From positions 5,208,001-5,272,000 of the forward strand of contig CAVZZZ010000001.1 of the NCBI GenBank assembly GCA_963780045.1: a DNA stretch of 64,000 nt, in the 5' to 3' direction. Of this stretch, positions 1 to 8,897 are shown one piece after another. A program made the position numbers and the translations under genes. Below the pieces are notes generated by a model. It was not told where the DNA came from. It saw nothing but the letters and a program-made list of their open reading frames with translations, and made no database searches. How positions within the stretch are numbered: position 1 is the first letter of the stretch; every line of letters starts with the position of its first letter. The stretch is from JANXQG01 sp963780045 (GTDB lineage Bacteria; Planctomycetota; Planctomycetia; Pirellulales; Thermoguttaceae).

Positions 1-785
1 GGCGGAGACGTCAATAATGCCGGAGGAAGCGTCAGTTATCTCAATGGCGGCGGCGTAAACTATTACAACGGCGACATCGCCGATCCGCTGGCGAACATTC
101 CCGAACCGACAACAGCGGGCTTGACTAACTACGGCAGCGTGACGATCACCTCGAACACGACGCTACAGCCCGGAATCTACAACAACGTCACCATCCAAGC
201 CGGAAGCAGCGGCGGGGGCGGCGGCGGCTGGGGCGGCGGTGGCTGGGGCGGCGGCGGCTGGGGCGGCGGAGGAGGAGGCGGCGGGGGTACGACCGACCCT
301 GTTGTGACTATGGCGCCTGGCATCTACTATCTGCAAAATGGCGGCAGCCTCACCTTCGAGCGCAGGGACCCTCCAGGGAACGGGCGTCATGATCTTCGAC
401 GCCACTGCGACCGACAACGTCCTGAACACTTCCAGCGGCGTGGTCAACATCACCCCGCCGACCACCTCCAGCGGCGGCTCCTGGCCGACAGGAACAACCT
501 CGTCGACCTACAACGGCATCGTCTTCTGGGTGCCGCGCCGAGGCCGACGAGGTGCATATCATCAGCACCGCCAACGTAACCATGAGCGGAACGTTCTACG
601 CACAAAGTGGCGAATTCGATTTCCGGCCCGATGGGTCATCGACGGTCTTCACCGCGGGAAACTACATCTGCGCCGAGGCCGAGTGGGGGCAGGGATACGA
701 CAATTCGTCCAATACGTCGAACGGGACAATCAACATGGATCCGACGACCGCCGCACCTACCCAGCGGCCTACGTTGGTGGAATAG
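1..785 (+). CDS. TadG-like secreted glycine-rich surface protein, C-terminal part, two frameshifts
   Basis: The reading frame is open from the first base, so the N-terminus lies outside the window. Three successive frames read as one protein: frame 1 to about 355, frame 2 to about 540, frame 3 to the stop at 783-785. The pieces share a style of repeated 'PGIYY', 'GIYNNVTI' and 'SGTFYAQSG' strands around a Gly/Trp-rich stretch (residues about 70-92). This resembles the C-terminal part of TadG-type Flp-pilus or surface proteins of planctomycetes, which I infer from sequence style only. The two shifts may be sequencing errors or decay. The rhodanese gene starts 34 bases downstream on the same strand. 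Confidence 0.55.
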
Positions 786-819
786 AACTAACATACACCC
801 AAACCGGAGAGTGTGACAC

Positions 820-1919
820 ATGGCTGTCAGCAGGAACAAATACGCTATCGGAATCTGTTTCGTAATAATTGGCACGGCTGCGATCGGAGCTGCGCTCGGC
901 ACGCTCTATCGGCCGATGTCGCTAGTCCAGCGCACCGTGGCGACCGTGCCCGAGCCGCTGCGCCCGCGCGCCGACTGCTTCGAAGCCGGCGCTGGCGACA
1001 GTCAGGGCCCCGCGAACCAACAATGAGGGGTGGGAGAATCTGCTGACCAGCGCAGCGATCAAATCCTCTTCCGGCGCTAAAACGGCCGAAGCGGCGCCTA
1101 GCCTCAACTATCCGTCGGAACTGCTTGTGAATCCGTCGGCGTTCAAGGATCCGCAATTTGCCGGCGGGGCGCACGTGCTGGACGTTCGATTTTGGGATTT
1201 CTACCTTCCCAAGCACATTGCCGGGTCGATAAACGTGGACGCCAAGGAATGGGTCACTGCCTTTGCCTCCGACCCCTCGCGTCAGACCTGGGAAAAGCGC
1301 CTTCGCGCATTGGGAATCCAGCACAACGCGACGATTGTTCTTTGCGACGACGGGGCAGGCAAGGACGCGGCGAGCGCAAGAGCAATCCTGCGCTACTGGG
1401 GCTTCACCGACGTGCGAATGCTTAACGGCGGATGGCACGCGTGGGTATTCTCGGGAGGACCTCGCGACGCCAAGACGCCGCATCCAACTGCCCAAGCGCT
1501 CCAACTCGAACCGGCACGAGACATCCTCGTCGCGCAAAGTCAGCTTGTCGAGATGCTGCGGGCCGGAGGTATCCAGATCGTCGACGCCTGCACGTCGACC
1601 GCGGCCGAACCGAGCGTTGAAATCCGGTCGGCCGCCGAATCCGCAAGTGCGGGCAGCGCAAAGCGGTTGGGGTGGGCCAGCATTATTGCCTGGCGGCGGT
1701 CTCCCGACTTTTCTGCCGTACAGCTCGATCGCCTCGTCCGCGGCGCGGGCATTGACTTGACGCTGCCTACGATTGTCTACAGCGAATCGTTTGGCGATGC
1801 CGCGGCCGTGGCCTTCTCCTTGGAACTGCTAGGCGCCAAGAACGTGCGAATTTGCTCCCCCAACTGCGAGCGGGCAGACGGCCGCAGCCGCGGAGAACGC
1901 CGGTCAGGCCGTCGAGTAA
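820..1919 (+). CDS. Membrane-anchored tandem-rhodanese (sulfurtransferase-like) protein, frameshifted
   Basis: The start at 820 has GGAGA nine bases upstream and encodes a transmembrane anchor (IGICFVIIGTAAIGAALG). Between about 950 and 1000 the frame shifts, and the second frame carries two rhodanese-like domains. The first has LDVRFWDFYLPKHIAGSINVD and an active-loop-like LCDDGAGKDAAS. The second has VDACTSTAAE and YSESFGDAAAV, with Ser at the usual catalytic Cys position. A further shift near 1855, in a run of C, restores a plausible tail ending ENAGQAVE at a TAA (1917-1919). Rhodaneses transfer sulfane sulfur; the substrate here is unknown. The long open frame continuing to 2308 is probably an artefact of the second shift. 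Confidence 0.6.
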
Positions 1920-2057
1920 CCGTAGGGTGCGCGAAGCGCGGAAGCCCTCGGGAATCGCCCAAAGCTGCGTTCGGCCGTTGCCGCGCTTTTGACTCCGTGC
2001 GAATCCCGCCGCTTGCCGTGGCGATTCGCTCCACGCGCTCGACCGTACCCCAACAGA

Positions 2058-2787
2058 TCATGCTCCGCCTTCTGCCGGTTTCTCCCATAGGCCGAGAACG
2101 GCGGGCGGATAACGGCGGACTGCCCACTCTGCGCGGTCCGGGAGCAACTCAAAGTCAAAATGCTCGTCGGCCTCTACCGCGAAAAGGCTCGTCGCCGGCG
2201 CCAGTTCGATCAGATGACTCAGAAGCCGAAGTATATCTTCTCTGCGGTCGGTGTAAAACGAGTAGGGGGGTGAACAAAAAACAAGCCACGGGGCTTCTTC
2301 CAAGTTGAGCGGTTTTGTCGCCCATACGAACGCATCGGCCGTTATGACGTGGAGACACGCGTCTCGCTCCGCGAGATGCTCACTGCTTGTAGCGATGCCC
2401 AAACTCGCGGCATTCTGCCTTATCAGCTTTGCCGCAGGGCGGTGCATTTCAATCGCCACGGCCCGCATTGCCCCGCGGCTGATGGCCTCCAGGGCCAGCG
2501 CTGCGGTTCCGGCGAACAGGTCTATGGCGATTTTTCCGTCCACTGCCCTGCCGAGCAGATTAAAGAGGGCCTCGCGAACGCGATCTTTCATCGGTCGCGT
2601 GCGCGGGTCGCCCGAATAGGCCAGCTTGCGCCGCGAAACCGTCCGCCGATAATTCTCAGGCCGGCGACACCGGCATCCGCGCTTTGCCGACGTTTAATGG
2701 AAACGCCGTTCGGCTCCCGCCGCGCGCGGGGGCTGTACCTTTTTTCCGAGCCGGTTTTTTGCTGGGCGGTCGGTTGCGATTGGACAT
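2058..2787 (-). CDS. rsmD: 16S rRNA (guanine966-N2)-methyltransferase RsmD, 5' part frameshifted
   Basis: The intact reading frame (2058-2591) carries the SAM-binding motif DLFAGTAALALEA and a catalytic-type PPY motif (FCSPPYSFY, Ser where Asp or Asn is usual), followed by a conserved VEAD strand. The family signature RIIGGRFRG, normally just upstream of RPMKDRVREALF, lies at about 2630-2660 in another frame. An ATG at 2787 in a third frame gives a Lys/Arg-rich leader. Two single-base shifts therefore separate a plausible start from the body. RsmD methylates G966 of 16S rRNA using SAM. I chose 2787 because it recovers the conserved RIIGG motif; the ATG at 2591 would remove it. Confidence 0.7.
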
Positions 2788-2903
2788 AGGTTGGGGCCTC
2801 TATTCCGAGTATGCTGGATATGGTACGTTAAGCCGCGAGTGACCCGCTAGCGGGTGCCCCGCCACCGCCGATTGATTTCAAACCACATATCACAGGATGA
2901 GTC

Positions 2904-4217
2904 ATGTCCGTTCGTATCGTGTCCCTGGTCTTGTTTTGCGTCACGAGTAGTCCTCTTCTGGCGGCCGATCCGCCCGCGTCGAGGCCACCCGCGCCCGCCG
3001 CCCCGACAGCCTATCGACCAGCCCCGGCGAAGTCCTCACCAACGGCTTCCAGTGGTTCGGCGGCCGCCGCGGCAACGCCCGCTGCCGGCGCGAAGGCCCA
3101 GGAATTCGCCAAAGTGTCCAAGGAGTTCAACGGAGTGATCGCCGAATTGACCGCGATGCGGACCGAGTATGCCGCGGCCGGCGGCGCCGACAAAAAGGCC
3201 GAGATCAAGAAGAAATTCGCCGCCCAAAAGGAAAAGGCCGACGCCCTCGTGGGCCAGTTGATTTCCGCCGCCGAAGCCGCGTACCAGGAAGCCCCCAACG
3301 CCGACACGGAAGTCACCAAAGTCCTGGCCGGCACCGTTTTTGATGATATCGAAAACGACGACTACGAACCGGCGTTCCCGTTGGCCAAGCTGCTGGTCGA
3401 CAACAAATGCCCCGATCCTTTTGTCGCAAAGATGGACAACGGGCGAACTATGACCTTTTACCCGACTGCGATGGCCGGCATCGCGGCCTATTGCGTGAAC
3501 GAGTACGACCTGGCCGAGTCCTGGTTGAAGGCCGCGGCCGCGTCGGGCGAGCTGGCCAAACTTTGCGACGATATCAAACAACTCGAAGGCGCGAAGCAGC
3601 CGCGGTACTATATCACGTGGCCGCAGACGGTCGCCGAGGCCAAGAAGAACTGGGAGAAGGAAAAGAAGATTCGCGACACCGAGGCCAAGACCGACGACCT
3701 GCCGCGCGTGCAATTGAAGACAAGCAAGGGCGACATCGTCATCGAACTCTTTGAGAACGAAGCACCCAACACCGTATTGAATTTCATCACCCTGGTCGAG
3801 AAGGGCTTCTACGACGGCGTGCCGTTTCATCGCGTGCTGCCCGGCTTCATGGCACAGGGCGGCGATCCCAAGGGAACCGGCCAAGGCGGGCCGGGCTACA
3901 CCATCGCCGACGAACAAACCACGCCCAACCATCGCCTGCACTTCCGCGGCAGCCTCAGCATGGCCAATACGGGCCAACCAAATTCCGGCGGCTCGCAGTT
4001 CTTTCTGACGTTCGTGCCTACCGACCATCTCAACGGCAAGCACGCCGTGTTCGGCCGCGTGATCAGCGGCATGGACGTGCTGGCGAAGCTCAAGCGGATC
4101 GACCCGGATGTCTCCACCAGCGGCACGGCCGACAAGATTATCGAAGCCAAGGTCGTCCGCAAACGGAACCATCCGTACGATCCGAAAGACGTGAAGAAGG
4201 CGAGCATGCACGATTGA
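2904..4217 (+). CDS. Secreted cyclophilin-type peptidyl-prolyl isomerase
   Basis: The 437-residue product starts with a signal peptide (VSLVLFCVTSSPLLAAD), then an Ala/Pro-rich linker and an alpha-helical region (about residues 60-270) resembling TPR-type helices. The C-terminal cyclophilin domain (about 270-425) has the catalytic arginine motif FHRV, FMAQGGDP, SQFFLTF and HLNGKHAVFGRV, so the active site appears complete. It should catalyse proline isomerisation of exported proteins. The stop is nine bases before the start of the PQQ-propeller gene, suggesting co-transcription and a shared role in envelope protein quality. The frame is intact, unlike the preceding genes. Confidence 0.92.
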   Translation: MSVRIVSLVLFCVTSSPLLAADPPASRPPAPAAPTAYRPAPAKSSPTASSGSAAAAATPAAGAKAQEFAKVSKEFNGVIAELTAMRTEYAAAGGADKKAEIKKKFAAQKEKADALVGQLISAAEAAYQEAPNADTEVTKVLAGTVFDDIENDDYEPAFPLAKLLVDNKCPDPFVAKMDNGRTMTFYPTAMAGIAAYCVNEYDLAESWLKAAAASGELAKLCDDIKQLEGAKQPRYYITWPQTVAEAKKNWEKEKKIRDTEAKTDDLPRVQLKTSKGDIVIELFENEAPNTVLNFITLVEKGFYDGVPFHRVLPGFMAQGGDPKGTGQGGPGYTIADEQTTPNHRLHFRGSLSMANTGQPNSGGSQFFLTFVPTDHLNGKHAVFGRVISGMDVLAKLKRIDPDVSTSGTADKIIEAKVVRKRNHPYDPKDVKKASMHD

Positions 4218-4226
4218 GCCCAACAC

Positions 4227-5579
4227 ATGAAAACAAAGCTAGTTACATCGCTGCTCTTGGCGCCATTTGTCGCCTTCTTGTCTCCCCTGTCCGCACGGGC
4301 TTCCGACGCCGCGTGGCCGCAATTCCTCGGTGCAGGCTCGCGGGCGGTTTCCGCAAACGCCGATCTGCCCGATCACTGGTCGGCCACGGACAACATTGCC
4401 TGGAAGACGCCGATTTCGGGGCGCGGCTGGTCATCGCCCGTCGCCTGGGACGACCGCGTCTTCCTGACCACCGTGAGCGGCGGCGAAGAAGAGAAGACGC
4501 CGCAGAAAGGGCTTTATCGCGACGGCGAGCATCCCGAACCGCCGCCCACAGAATTCCAGTGGAAGTTGCTCTGCTTCGACTTGGAGTCAGGCAAACCGCT
4601 ATGGGAAAAAGTCGTGCATCGCGGCGAGCCGGCCTCGCCGAAGCACGCGAAAAACAGCTACGCCTCGGAAACGCCGGTCACCGACGGCGAGCGGGTTTAC
4701 GCCTGTTTTGGCGACGTGGGCCTGTTCTGCTTCGACATGGATGGCCGTCCGGTGTGGGACATGAAGCTCGATCCGCACCCCACGCGGGCCGGCTGGGGCA
4801 CGGCCTCCTCGCCCATCCTCCACGGCGACCGGCTCTACCTCGTCCGCGACAACGAAGAAAAATCGGTCCTCTATGCCCTGGACAAGCGCACGGGCAAGGA
4901 AGTCTGGCACGTCGACCGCGACGAAAAGAGCAACTGGTCGACGCCTTTCGTGTGGGAAAACGAGAAGCGTGCGGAGATTGTCACGCCCGGTTCGGGCAAG
5001 GTCCGCGCCTACGACCTCGATGGGAAACTCCTTTGGTGGTTCAAGGGGATGTCGGGCATCACCATCGCCACGCCCTACGCGGACCACGGCTTGCTCTACG
5101 TCAGTTCGGGCTTCGTTTACGACAAGCTCCGGCCGTTGTACGCCATCCTCCCCGGCGCCAGCGGTGACATTACACTAGAGAAAGACAAGACGAGCAATTC
5201 CGCAATCGCCTGGAGCGATCCCAAAGCTGCCCCTTACAATCCGACGACGCTCGTCTATGAGGGCCGTCTGTACGTCCTCTACGACCGAGGACAGTTTGCC
5301 GCCTTCGACGCGAAAACGGGCAAGCGGCTCTACGAGCAGCAGAAGATTCCCGACGGCAACCACTTCACCGCCTCGCCGTGGGCCTACAACGGCCGCGTGT
5401 TCTGCCTGAACGAGGACGGCGTAACGTTCGTCGTGCCTGCCGGCGACAAGTTCGAGCTTTTAGGCACGAACAAGCTGGCCGACGATGACATGTGCCTCGC
5501 CTCGCCCGCCTTGGTTGGAGATCGGCTGCTGATCCGCACTTCGACGCGGCTTTACTGCGTGCGGAAGGCGGGGAAGTAG
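4227..5579 (+). CDS. Secreted PQQ-type beta-propeller (BamB-like) protein
   Basis: A 450-residue protein with a signal peptide (LLLAPFVAFLSPLSARA) and repeated propeller blades such as FDLESGKPLWEK, LDKRTGKEVWHVDRD, YDLDGKLLWWF and FDAKTGKRLYEQ. The Ala/Gly-W motifs are typical of PQQ_2-like blades. Such proteins are very common in planctomycetes and are usually secreted, non-enzymatic scaffolds; BamB in outer-membrane assembly is the best-known relative. No PQQ-dependent dehydrogenase catalytic signature is evident, so I do not assign an enzyme activity. It follows the cyclophilin gene by nine bases, probably in one transcript, and converges with the membrane protein gene downstream. Confidence 0.88.
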   Translation: MKTKLVTSLLLAPFVAFLSPLSARASDAAWPQFLGAGSRAVSANADLPDHWSATDNIAWKTPISGRGWSSPVAWDDRVFLTTVSGGEEEKTPQKGLYRDGEHPEPPPTEFQWKLLCFDLESGKPLWEKVVHRGEPASPKHAKNSYASETPVTDGERVYACFGDVGLFCFDMDGRPVWDMKLDPHPTRAGWGTASSPILHGDRLYLVRDNEEKSVLYALDKRTGKEVWHVDRDEKSNWSTPFVWENEKRAEIVTPGSGKVRAYDLDGKLLWWFKGMSGITIATPYADHGLLYVSSGFVYDKLRPLYAILPGASGDITLEKDKTSNSAIAWSDPKAAPYNPTTLVYEGRLYVLYDRGQFAAFDAKTGKRLYEQQKIPDGNHFTASPWAYNGRVFCLNEDGVTFVVPAGDKFELLGTNKLADDDMCLASPALVGDRLLIRTSTRLYCVRKAGK

Positions 5580-5587
5580 CGCCCCAG

Positions 5588-6241
5588 TTATCTCATTTCC
5601 GACCTCGGTCGAATCTCAAGAAATTCAGCACAAGATTTCAGACGCCCGCCAGGGCACCAGATTCCGCAAGAGTGCGTTTCCAGAGAGAACACTCCCGTAA
5701 ACCACGTATGCCAGTAATGGCCAAGATTTCCAGTACGGCATACGTACGGGCCCGGAAAATCCTCCTTTGTACGCGCTTTCCACGAGTCTTCGATCCAACC
5801 TTTCGGCAACTCCAAGTCCTTCTTGTCTTCGGATACATTGTGCAGTACGTCGCGACAAGACTGCAAACAATCCTGTGGCCTCCTGGCAAGGACCTTTCCG
5901 TATACTGGGTTTCCAATATAACCGTCTAGATGGCAAATGCTCATGCCCCAAAACGTCACTGCGAACCACCCTATCCATAGCCAGCGGCGAACCACCTTCC
6001 TTTCTATCGTTGCGCGGACCACTCCCGCAAGCACCGAACCAAGGATAACGGCTCCCGTGGGACCGCCGCGATCGCACAAATGGCCTAGTGCCACGTACGA
6101 GAGCACGAATGCGGTGACAGCAGAGATCAGGCAACCGAAAAGAATCGCATGTCGGTCCGGACGCTTGCCAAATACCTTTAGGAAAGCTATTGTCAGGCCG
6201 GCCAGCGCGATCATTGCCAGTGCGAAGAGTGTTCCTTGCAT
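5588..6241 (-). CDS. Hypothetical membrane protein
   Basis: A 217-residue product with three hydrophobic helices in its first half (LFALAMIALAGLTIAFL, LFGCLISAVTAFVLSYVAL, WLWIGWFAVTFWGM). The C-terminal half is soluble and contains several Cys residues. I recognise no family. It converges with the PQQ-propeller gene, with eight bases between the stops. The cREC gene lies upstream on the same strand with a 30-base gap. Codon use appears less GC-biased than neighbouring housekeeping genes, which fits an accessory gene. Confidence 0.55.
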   Translation of the reverse strand: MQGTLFALAMIALAGLTIAFLKVFGKRPDRHAILFGCLISAVTAFVLSYVALGHLCDRGGPTGAVILGSVLAGVVRATIERKVVRRWLWIGWFAVTFWGMSICHLDGYIGNPVYGKVLARRPQDCLQSCRDVLHNVSEDKKDLELPKGWIEDSWKARTKEDFPGPYVCRTGNLGHYWHTWFTGVFSLETHSCGIWCPGGRLKSCAEFLEIRPRSEMR

Positions 6242-6271
6242 TATGATAATGACGTGGCGAACCCTATCATG

Positions 6272-6694
6272 TCACCTTAGCAGGGCTTTCTTCACTTCGT
6301 CAAGCCACGCCGCCCGCACCCACTCAAGATCGTTATACGGCGAGAGCCGGGAGCAGCACCAGCCCGCATCGTCCAACACTATCATCATTCCAGGCGCAGC
6401 CGTCACGTTGGAGCTATGAATAATGACCGGACAAACGGGCTTCTGTGTTGCCAAAAAGTCGGCGACATGTCGACCTGTCCGAGGGTCTTGAAGGCTGCCA
6501 TTCAGAACTCGATTGGCGCCAAGGTCGTGGTCAAGGCAGATGAGCCGCGTATCTCCGAGGTTGGCATCCAGCCAAGCAATCATGTCTGGCGCGTTGTCGA
6601 ATGCTACAATCTCGTCTTGTGCGCACAAGTGTTGTAACAGTTCGACCATCGCGCAAGTCCGCCGCGAATCGTATTCAAGCAGTACAATCTTCAG
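6272..6694 (-). CDS. Cyclic-phosphate processing receiver (cREC)-like orphan receiver protein
   Basis: The body contains FDNAPDMIAWLDANL, ICLDHDLGAN, GRHVADFLA and CPVIIHSSN, the landmarks of the cREC receiver-like family: a phospho-acceptor-like LDHD and an IIHSSN strand. The first ATG (6649) falls inside the domain; the frame stays open upstream and reads LKIVLLEYDSRR, the expected first beta strand with its acidic residues, at about 6660-6694. No ATG, GTG or TTG precedes it in frame before a stop near 6735. Either the start is non-canonical or there is a small indel upstream. No histidine kinase is nearby. The exact role is unknown. Confidence 0.65.
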   Translation of the reverse strand: MKIVLLEYDSRRTCAMVELLQHLCAQDEIVAFDNAPDMIAWLDANLGDTRLICLDHDLGANRVLNGSLQDPRTGRHVADFLATQKPVCPVIIHSSNVTAAPGMMIVLDDAGWCCSRLSPYNDLEWVRAAWLDEVKKALLR

Positions 6695-6825
6695 GCGTTC
6701 CTCGTGGATGCGTGTTCGTCCGTCGACAACGCCCGCATTTTACTCCTGTGGCAGTGTGCTAGCAATCGCGCAAAACCCATCGGATCACAGGAGGAAAAAC
6801 CAAGCCTCGCGAACGCGACTTCTTG

Positions 6826-7163
6826 TCAGAGAAAGTAGACCTGCGAACAGGCCGTGGCGTAGTCGGTGCGATTGGCCTCGCGAAGGATTGACCGCATGAT
6901 CGGTCCAACGTGGCGGCGGGATTGCGGCCAAAAGAATATCGGCGAAACTGGCGCCCCTCCCCGGCGTACTCGGCGGCCAGTCCCAAAAAGTCCTCATCAC
7001 ACGTGAGCAACACTCGTTCGTCCCGGAGTGCTTCGGCGAGCACATCGGCGTCGTTCGTGCCTTCGCCCTGGCGTTCCTGAACTGTAACAACGTCCATTTC
7101 GCGCAGCCGAAGCGCCTGCACTATGGCTGCCTGGACGTGCTCGTCGGCGTATCCCTTGAGCAC
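6826..7163 (-). CDS. DUF5615-family PIN-like protein, frameshifted near its C-terminus
   Basis: The start gives YADEHVQAAIVQALRLREMD followed by DADVLAEALRDERVLLTCDEDFL, the typical DUF5615 layout with acidic residues resembling a PIN nuclease core (D..E, D, D.D). Near 6895 a single-base shift moves the reading into a frame ending TDYATACSQVYFL with a stop at 6826-6828, a natural tail for the family. It lies three bases after the stop of the DUF433 gene. DUF433-DUF5615 pairs are a recurrent toxin-antitoxin-like arrangement, with the PIN-like partner as presumed RNase toxin. Function is inferred from pairing. Confidence 0.72.
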
Positions 7164-7166
7164 GAT

Positions 7167-7496
7167 TTACTCCGCGAACCGGCTAGGCTTGCCGACCAAT
7201 TCGGGATGATCGCGGCGGAATTGCTCGACGATGCGCCCTTCGTGCTCTTCATCGCGCAGCATTTCGTCGCGATGGTCCTCGTAATAAGCCAGAGCGGAAT
7301 AGACCTCGGCCAAGGAAAGCGACGGGTAGATCTGCGCCACGATTTCTTCCGGGGACAGACCCTCCGTGTCTCGTGCAGTGGCGACGTCGCGAACGCGGAT
7401 GCGGTGCCCGTCGATGCGAGCCTGGCCGCCCATCGTTCCCGGTGTGTGGACGATATGCCCGTATACGATCGCGAGAGTGGAGAGATCGGATGCCAT
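7167..7496 (-). CDS. DUF433 protein, putative antitoxin partner of the DUF5615 gene
   Basis: A 109-residue protein with the DUF433 core GTMGGQARIDGHRIRVRDV and a winged-helix-like segment LSPEEIVAQIYPSLSLAEV, then ALAYYEDHRDEM. Members are small putative DNA-binding antitoxins encoded next to PIN-like DUF5615 proteins, as here with a three-base gap. A promoter with an extended -10 element lies 20 to 30 bases upstream. The Met at 7496 is directly followed by ASDLSTLAIVYGHIV, a normal N-terminus for the family. The pair lies just beyond the 3' end of the rpsB-tsf-pyrH-frr operon on the same strand. Confidence 0.8.
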   Translation of the reverse strand: MASDLSTLAIVYGHIVHTPGTMGGQARIDGHRIRVRDVATARDTEGLSPEEIVAQIYPSLSLAEVYSALAYYEDHRDEMLRDEEHEGRIVEQFRRDHPELVGKPSRFAE

Positions 7497-7516
7497 GGGT
7501 CAACTTCTCTATCAAC

Positions 7517-7525
7517 ATTATACCA
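7517..7525 (-). promoter_or_regulatory. Extended -10 promoter of the DUF433/DUF5615 pair
   Basis: On the minus strand TGGTATAAT matches an extended -10 element (TGnTATAAT). Transcription would start near 7510, leaving a leader of about 14 bases before the DUF433 ATG at 7496. No good -35 hexamer is seen, as expected for an extended -10 promoter. It lies between the frr stop and the DUF433 start, so the pair need not rely on readthrough. Confidence 0.6.
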
Positions 7526-7581
7526 TGAGACCCCGTGAAATAGCGCTGCCCCTTTTCTCCCGCATGGCGCAGCGACGGCGG

Positions 7582-8142
7582 TCAATCCTCCATCACGTCC
7601 TTCTCCCGTGTCTTGGCCATGTCGCTGGCCTGGTTCTCGTACTTTTTGGTCAGCTCCTGGATGTCTTCCTTGGCCTTGTCGCGATCATCCTCGGAAAGCT
7701 CCTTGTCTTTCTCGGCCTGGTCGGCCGCTTTGTTGCCGTCGCGGCGGACATTGCGGATGGCGACCTTGGCCTCCTCGGCAAGGTCCTTGATGCGGGCGAC
7801 CATCTTGCGACGGACGTCGGTCGAAAGCTGCGGCACGTTGAGGCGGATGATGCGGCCATCGCTCTGCGGGTTGAAGCCCAGGTCGCTGGCCTGGATCGCC
7901 TTCTCGATATCCTTGATCGTGCCGGGGTCGTAAGGCCGGATCACGATCTGGTTCGGTTCCGGGGCGCCCACCGACGCAAGCTGCTTCATCGGAACCTGCG
8001 AGCCATAGGCCTCGACGCGAAGCGTATCGACCAGGCCCGGATTCGCCCTGCCCGTGCGGATGCCGGCCAGGGCGTGCTTCAGCACGTCAATCGCCTTTTC
8101 CATCCGCTCTTCCACGTCGAACAAGATTTCTTCGCTGCTCAT
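7582..8142 (-). CDS. frr: Ribosome recycling factor
   Basis: The 186-residue product begins with MSSEEILFDVEERMEKAIDV and contains LAGIRTGRANPGLVD, VRPYDPGTIKDIEKAI-like and LNVPQLSTDVRRKM segments, diagnostic for RRF over its full usual length. RRF splits post-termination ribosomes with EF-G. The ATG at 8142 overlaps the pyrH stop as ATGA, so the two are translationally coupled. The longer frame extending to 8580 is only the pyrH gene in another frame. It is the last gene of rpsB-tsf-pyrH-frr, the usual bacterial order. Confidence 0.95.
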   Translation of the reverse strand: MSSEEILFDVEERMEKAIDVLKHALAGIRTGRANPGLVDTLRVEAYGSQVPMKQLASVGAPEPNQIVIRPYDPGTIKDIEKAIQASDLGFNPQSDGRIIRLNVPQLSTDVRRKMVARIKDLAEEAKVAIRNVRRDGNKAADQAEKDKELSEDDRDKAKEDIQELTKKYENQASDMAKTREKDVMED

Positions 8143-8893
8143 AATAGCGGTCCTTTGCTGATCAGCGTGCCAACGCGTTCGCCGTTCACGGCTTTCTCGA
8201 TGTTGCCTTCCTTGCGGAAATTGAAGACCATGATCGGCATTTCGTATTGCCGGCACTTGGCGATGGCCTCGACGTCCATCACGCGCAGGTTCTGCCGCAG
8301 CACATCTTCGTAGCACAACTGGCTGTAAAGTACCGCATGAGGATTCTTTTCGGGATCGTCGCTGAAGACGCCGTCCACGCGCGTGGCCTTGACGAGGATG
8401 TCGGCATCCAGTTCCAGCGCCCGCTGCGCGGCGGCAGTGTCCGTGGTCACAAAGGGACTGCCGGTCCCGGCCGCGAGGATGATGATGCGGCCTTTTTCCA
8501 AATGCCGCCGGGCACGGCGGCGGATGTACTGCTCGGCCACGCCGTCCATGCGAATGGCCGACATCAGCCGCGTGTCGCATCCCAGCGACTCCAAGGCGTC
8601 TTGCAAGGCGAGGCCGTTCATCACCGTGGCCAACATGCCCATGTAGTGTGCGGTGGCCTCGTGGACGCTCGAGCTGCCGGACGTAAACTGGCGCCGCGCA
8701 GAATGTTGCCGCCGCCGATCACCAGCGCCAATTCGACGCCGTGCTTGGCCGCTTGCTGCGTTTGCTTCGCGATGTGCGCCACCGCGTCCATGGCGATGCC
8801 GCGCTCGCCCGGATGGGTGAAGCCTTCGCCGGAAATCTTCAATACGACGCGGCGAAACCGCGGGCCGGAGGTTTCGCTTGGAGCTGACGGCAT
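8139..8893 (-). CDS. pyrH: UMP kinase, one single-base frameshift
   Basis: The first part (8893 to about 8695) carries RVVLKISGEGF and LALVIGGGNILRGA; the second carries YMGMLATVMNGLALQDALE, AAGTGSPFVTTDTAAAQRA and TRVDGVFSDDPEKNP. Together they form a complete amino-acid-kinase-fold UMP kinase that phosphorylates UMP to UDP. One base appears to be missing near 8691: restoring it gives GGNILRGAQFTSGSSSVHEA, which is what the family predicts. Since pyrH is normally essential and both halves are well conserved, a sequencing or assembly error is the best explanation. It lies five bases after tsf and overlaps frr by four. Confidence 0.92.
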
Positions 8894-8897
8894 GAGA

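Noticed and set aside
1920..2308. C-terminal extension of the rhodanese frame
   Set aside because: It overlaps rsmD on the other strand, and a natural end at 1919 exists in the neighbouring frame after a run of C.
3036..4226. 396-residue minus-strand open frame opposite the cyclophilin gene
   Set aside because: Shadow of a well-supported gene in GC-rich DNA; no recognisable motif.
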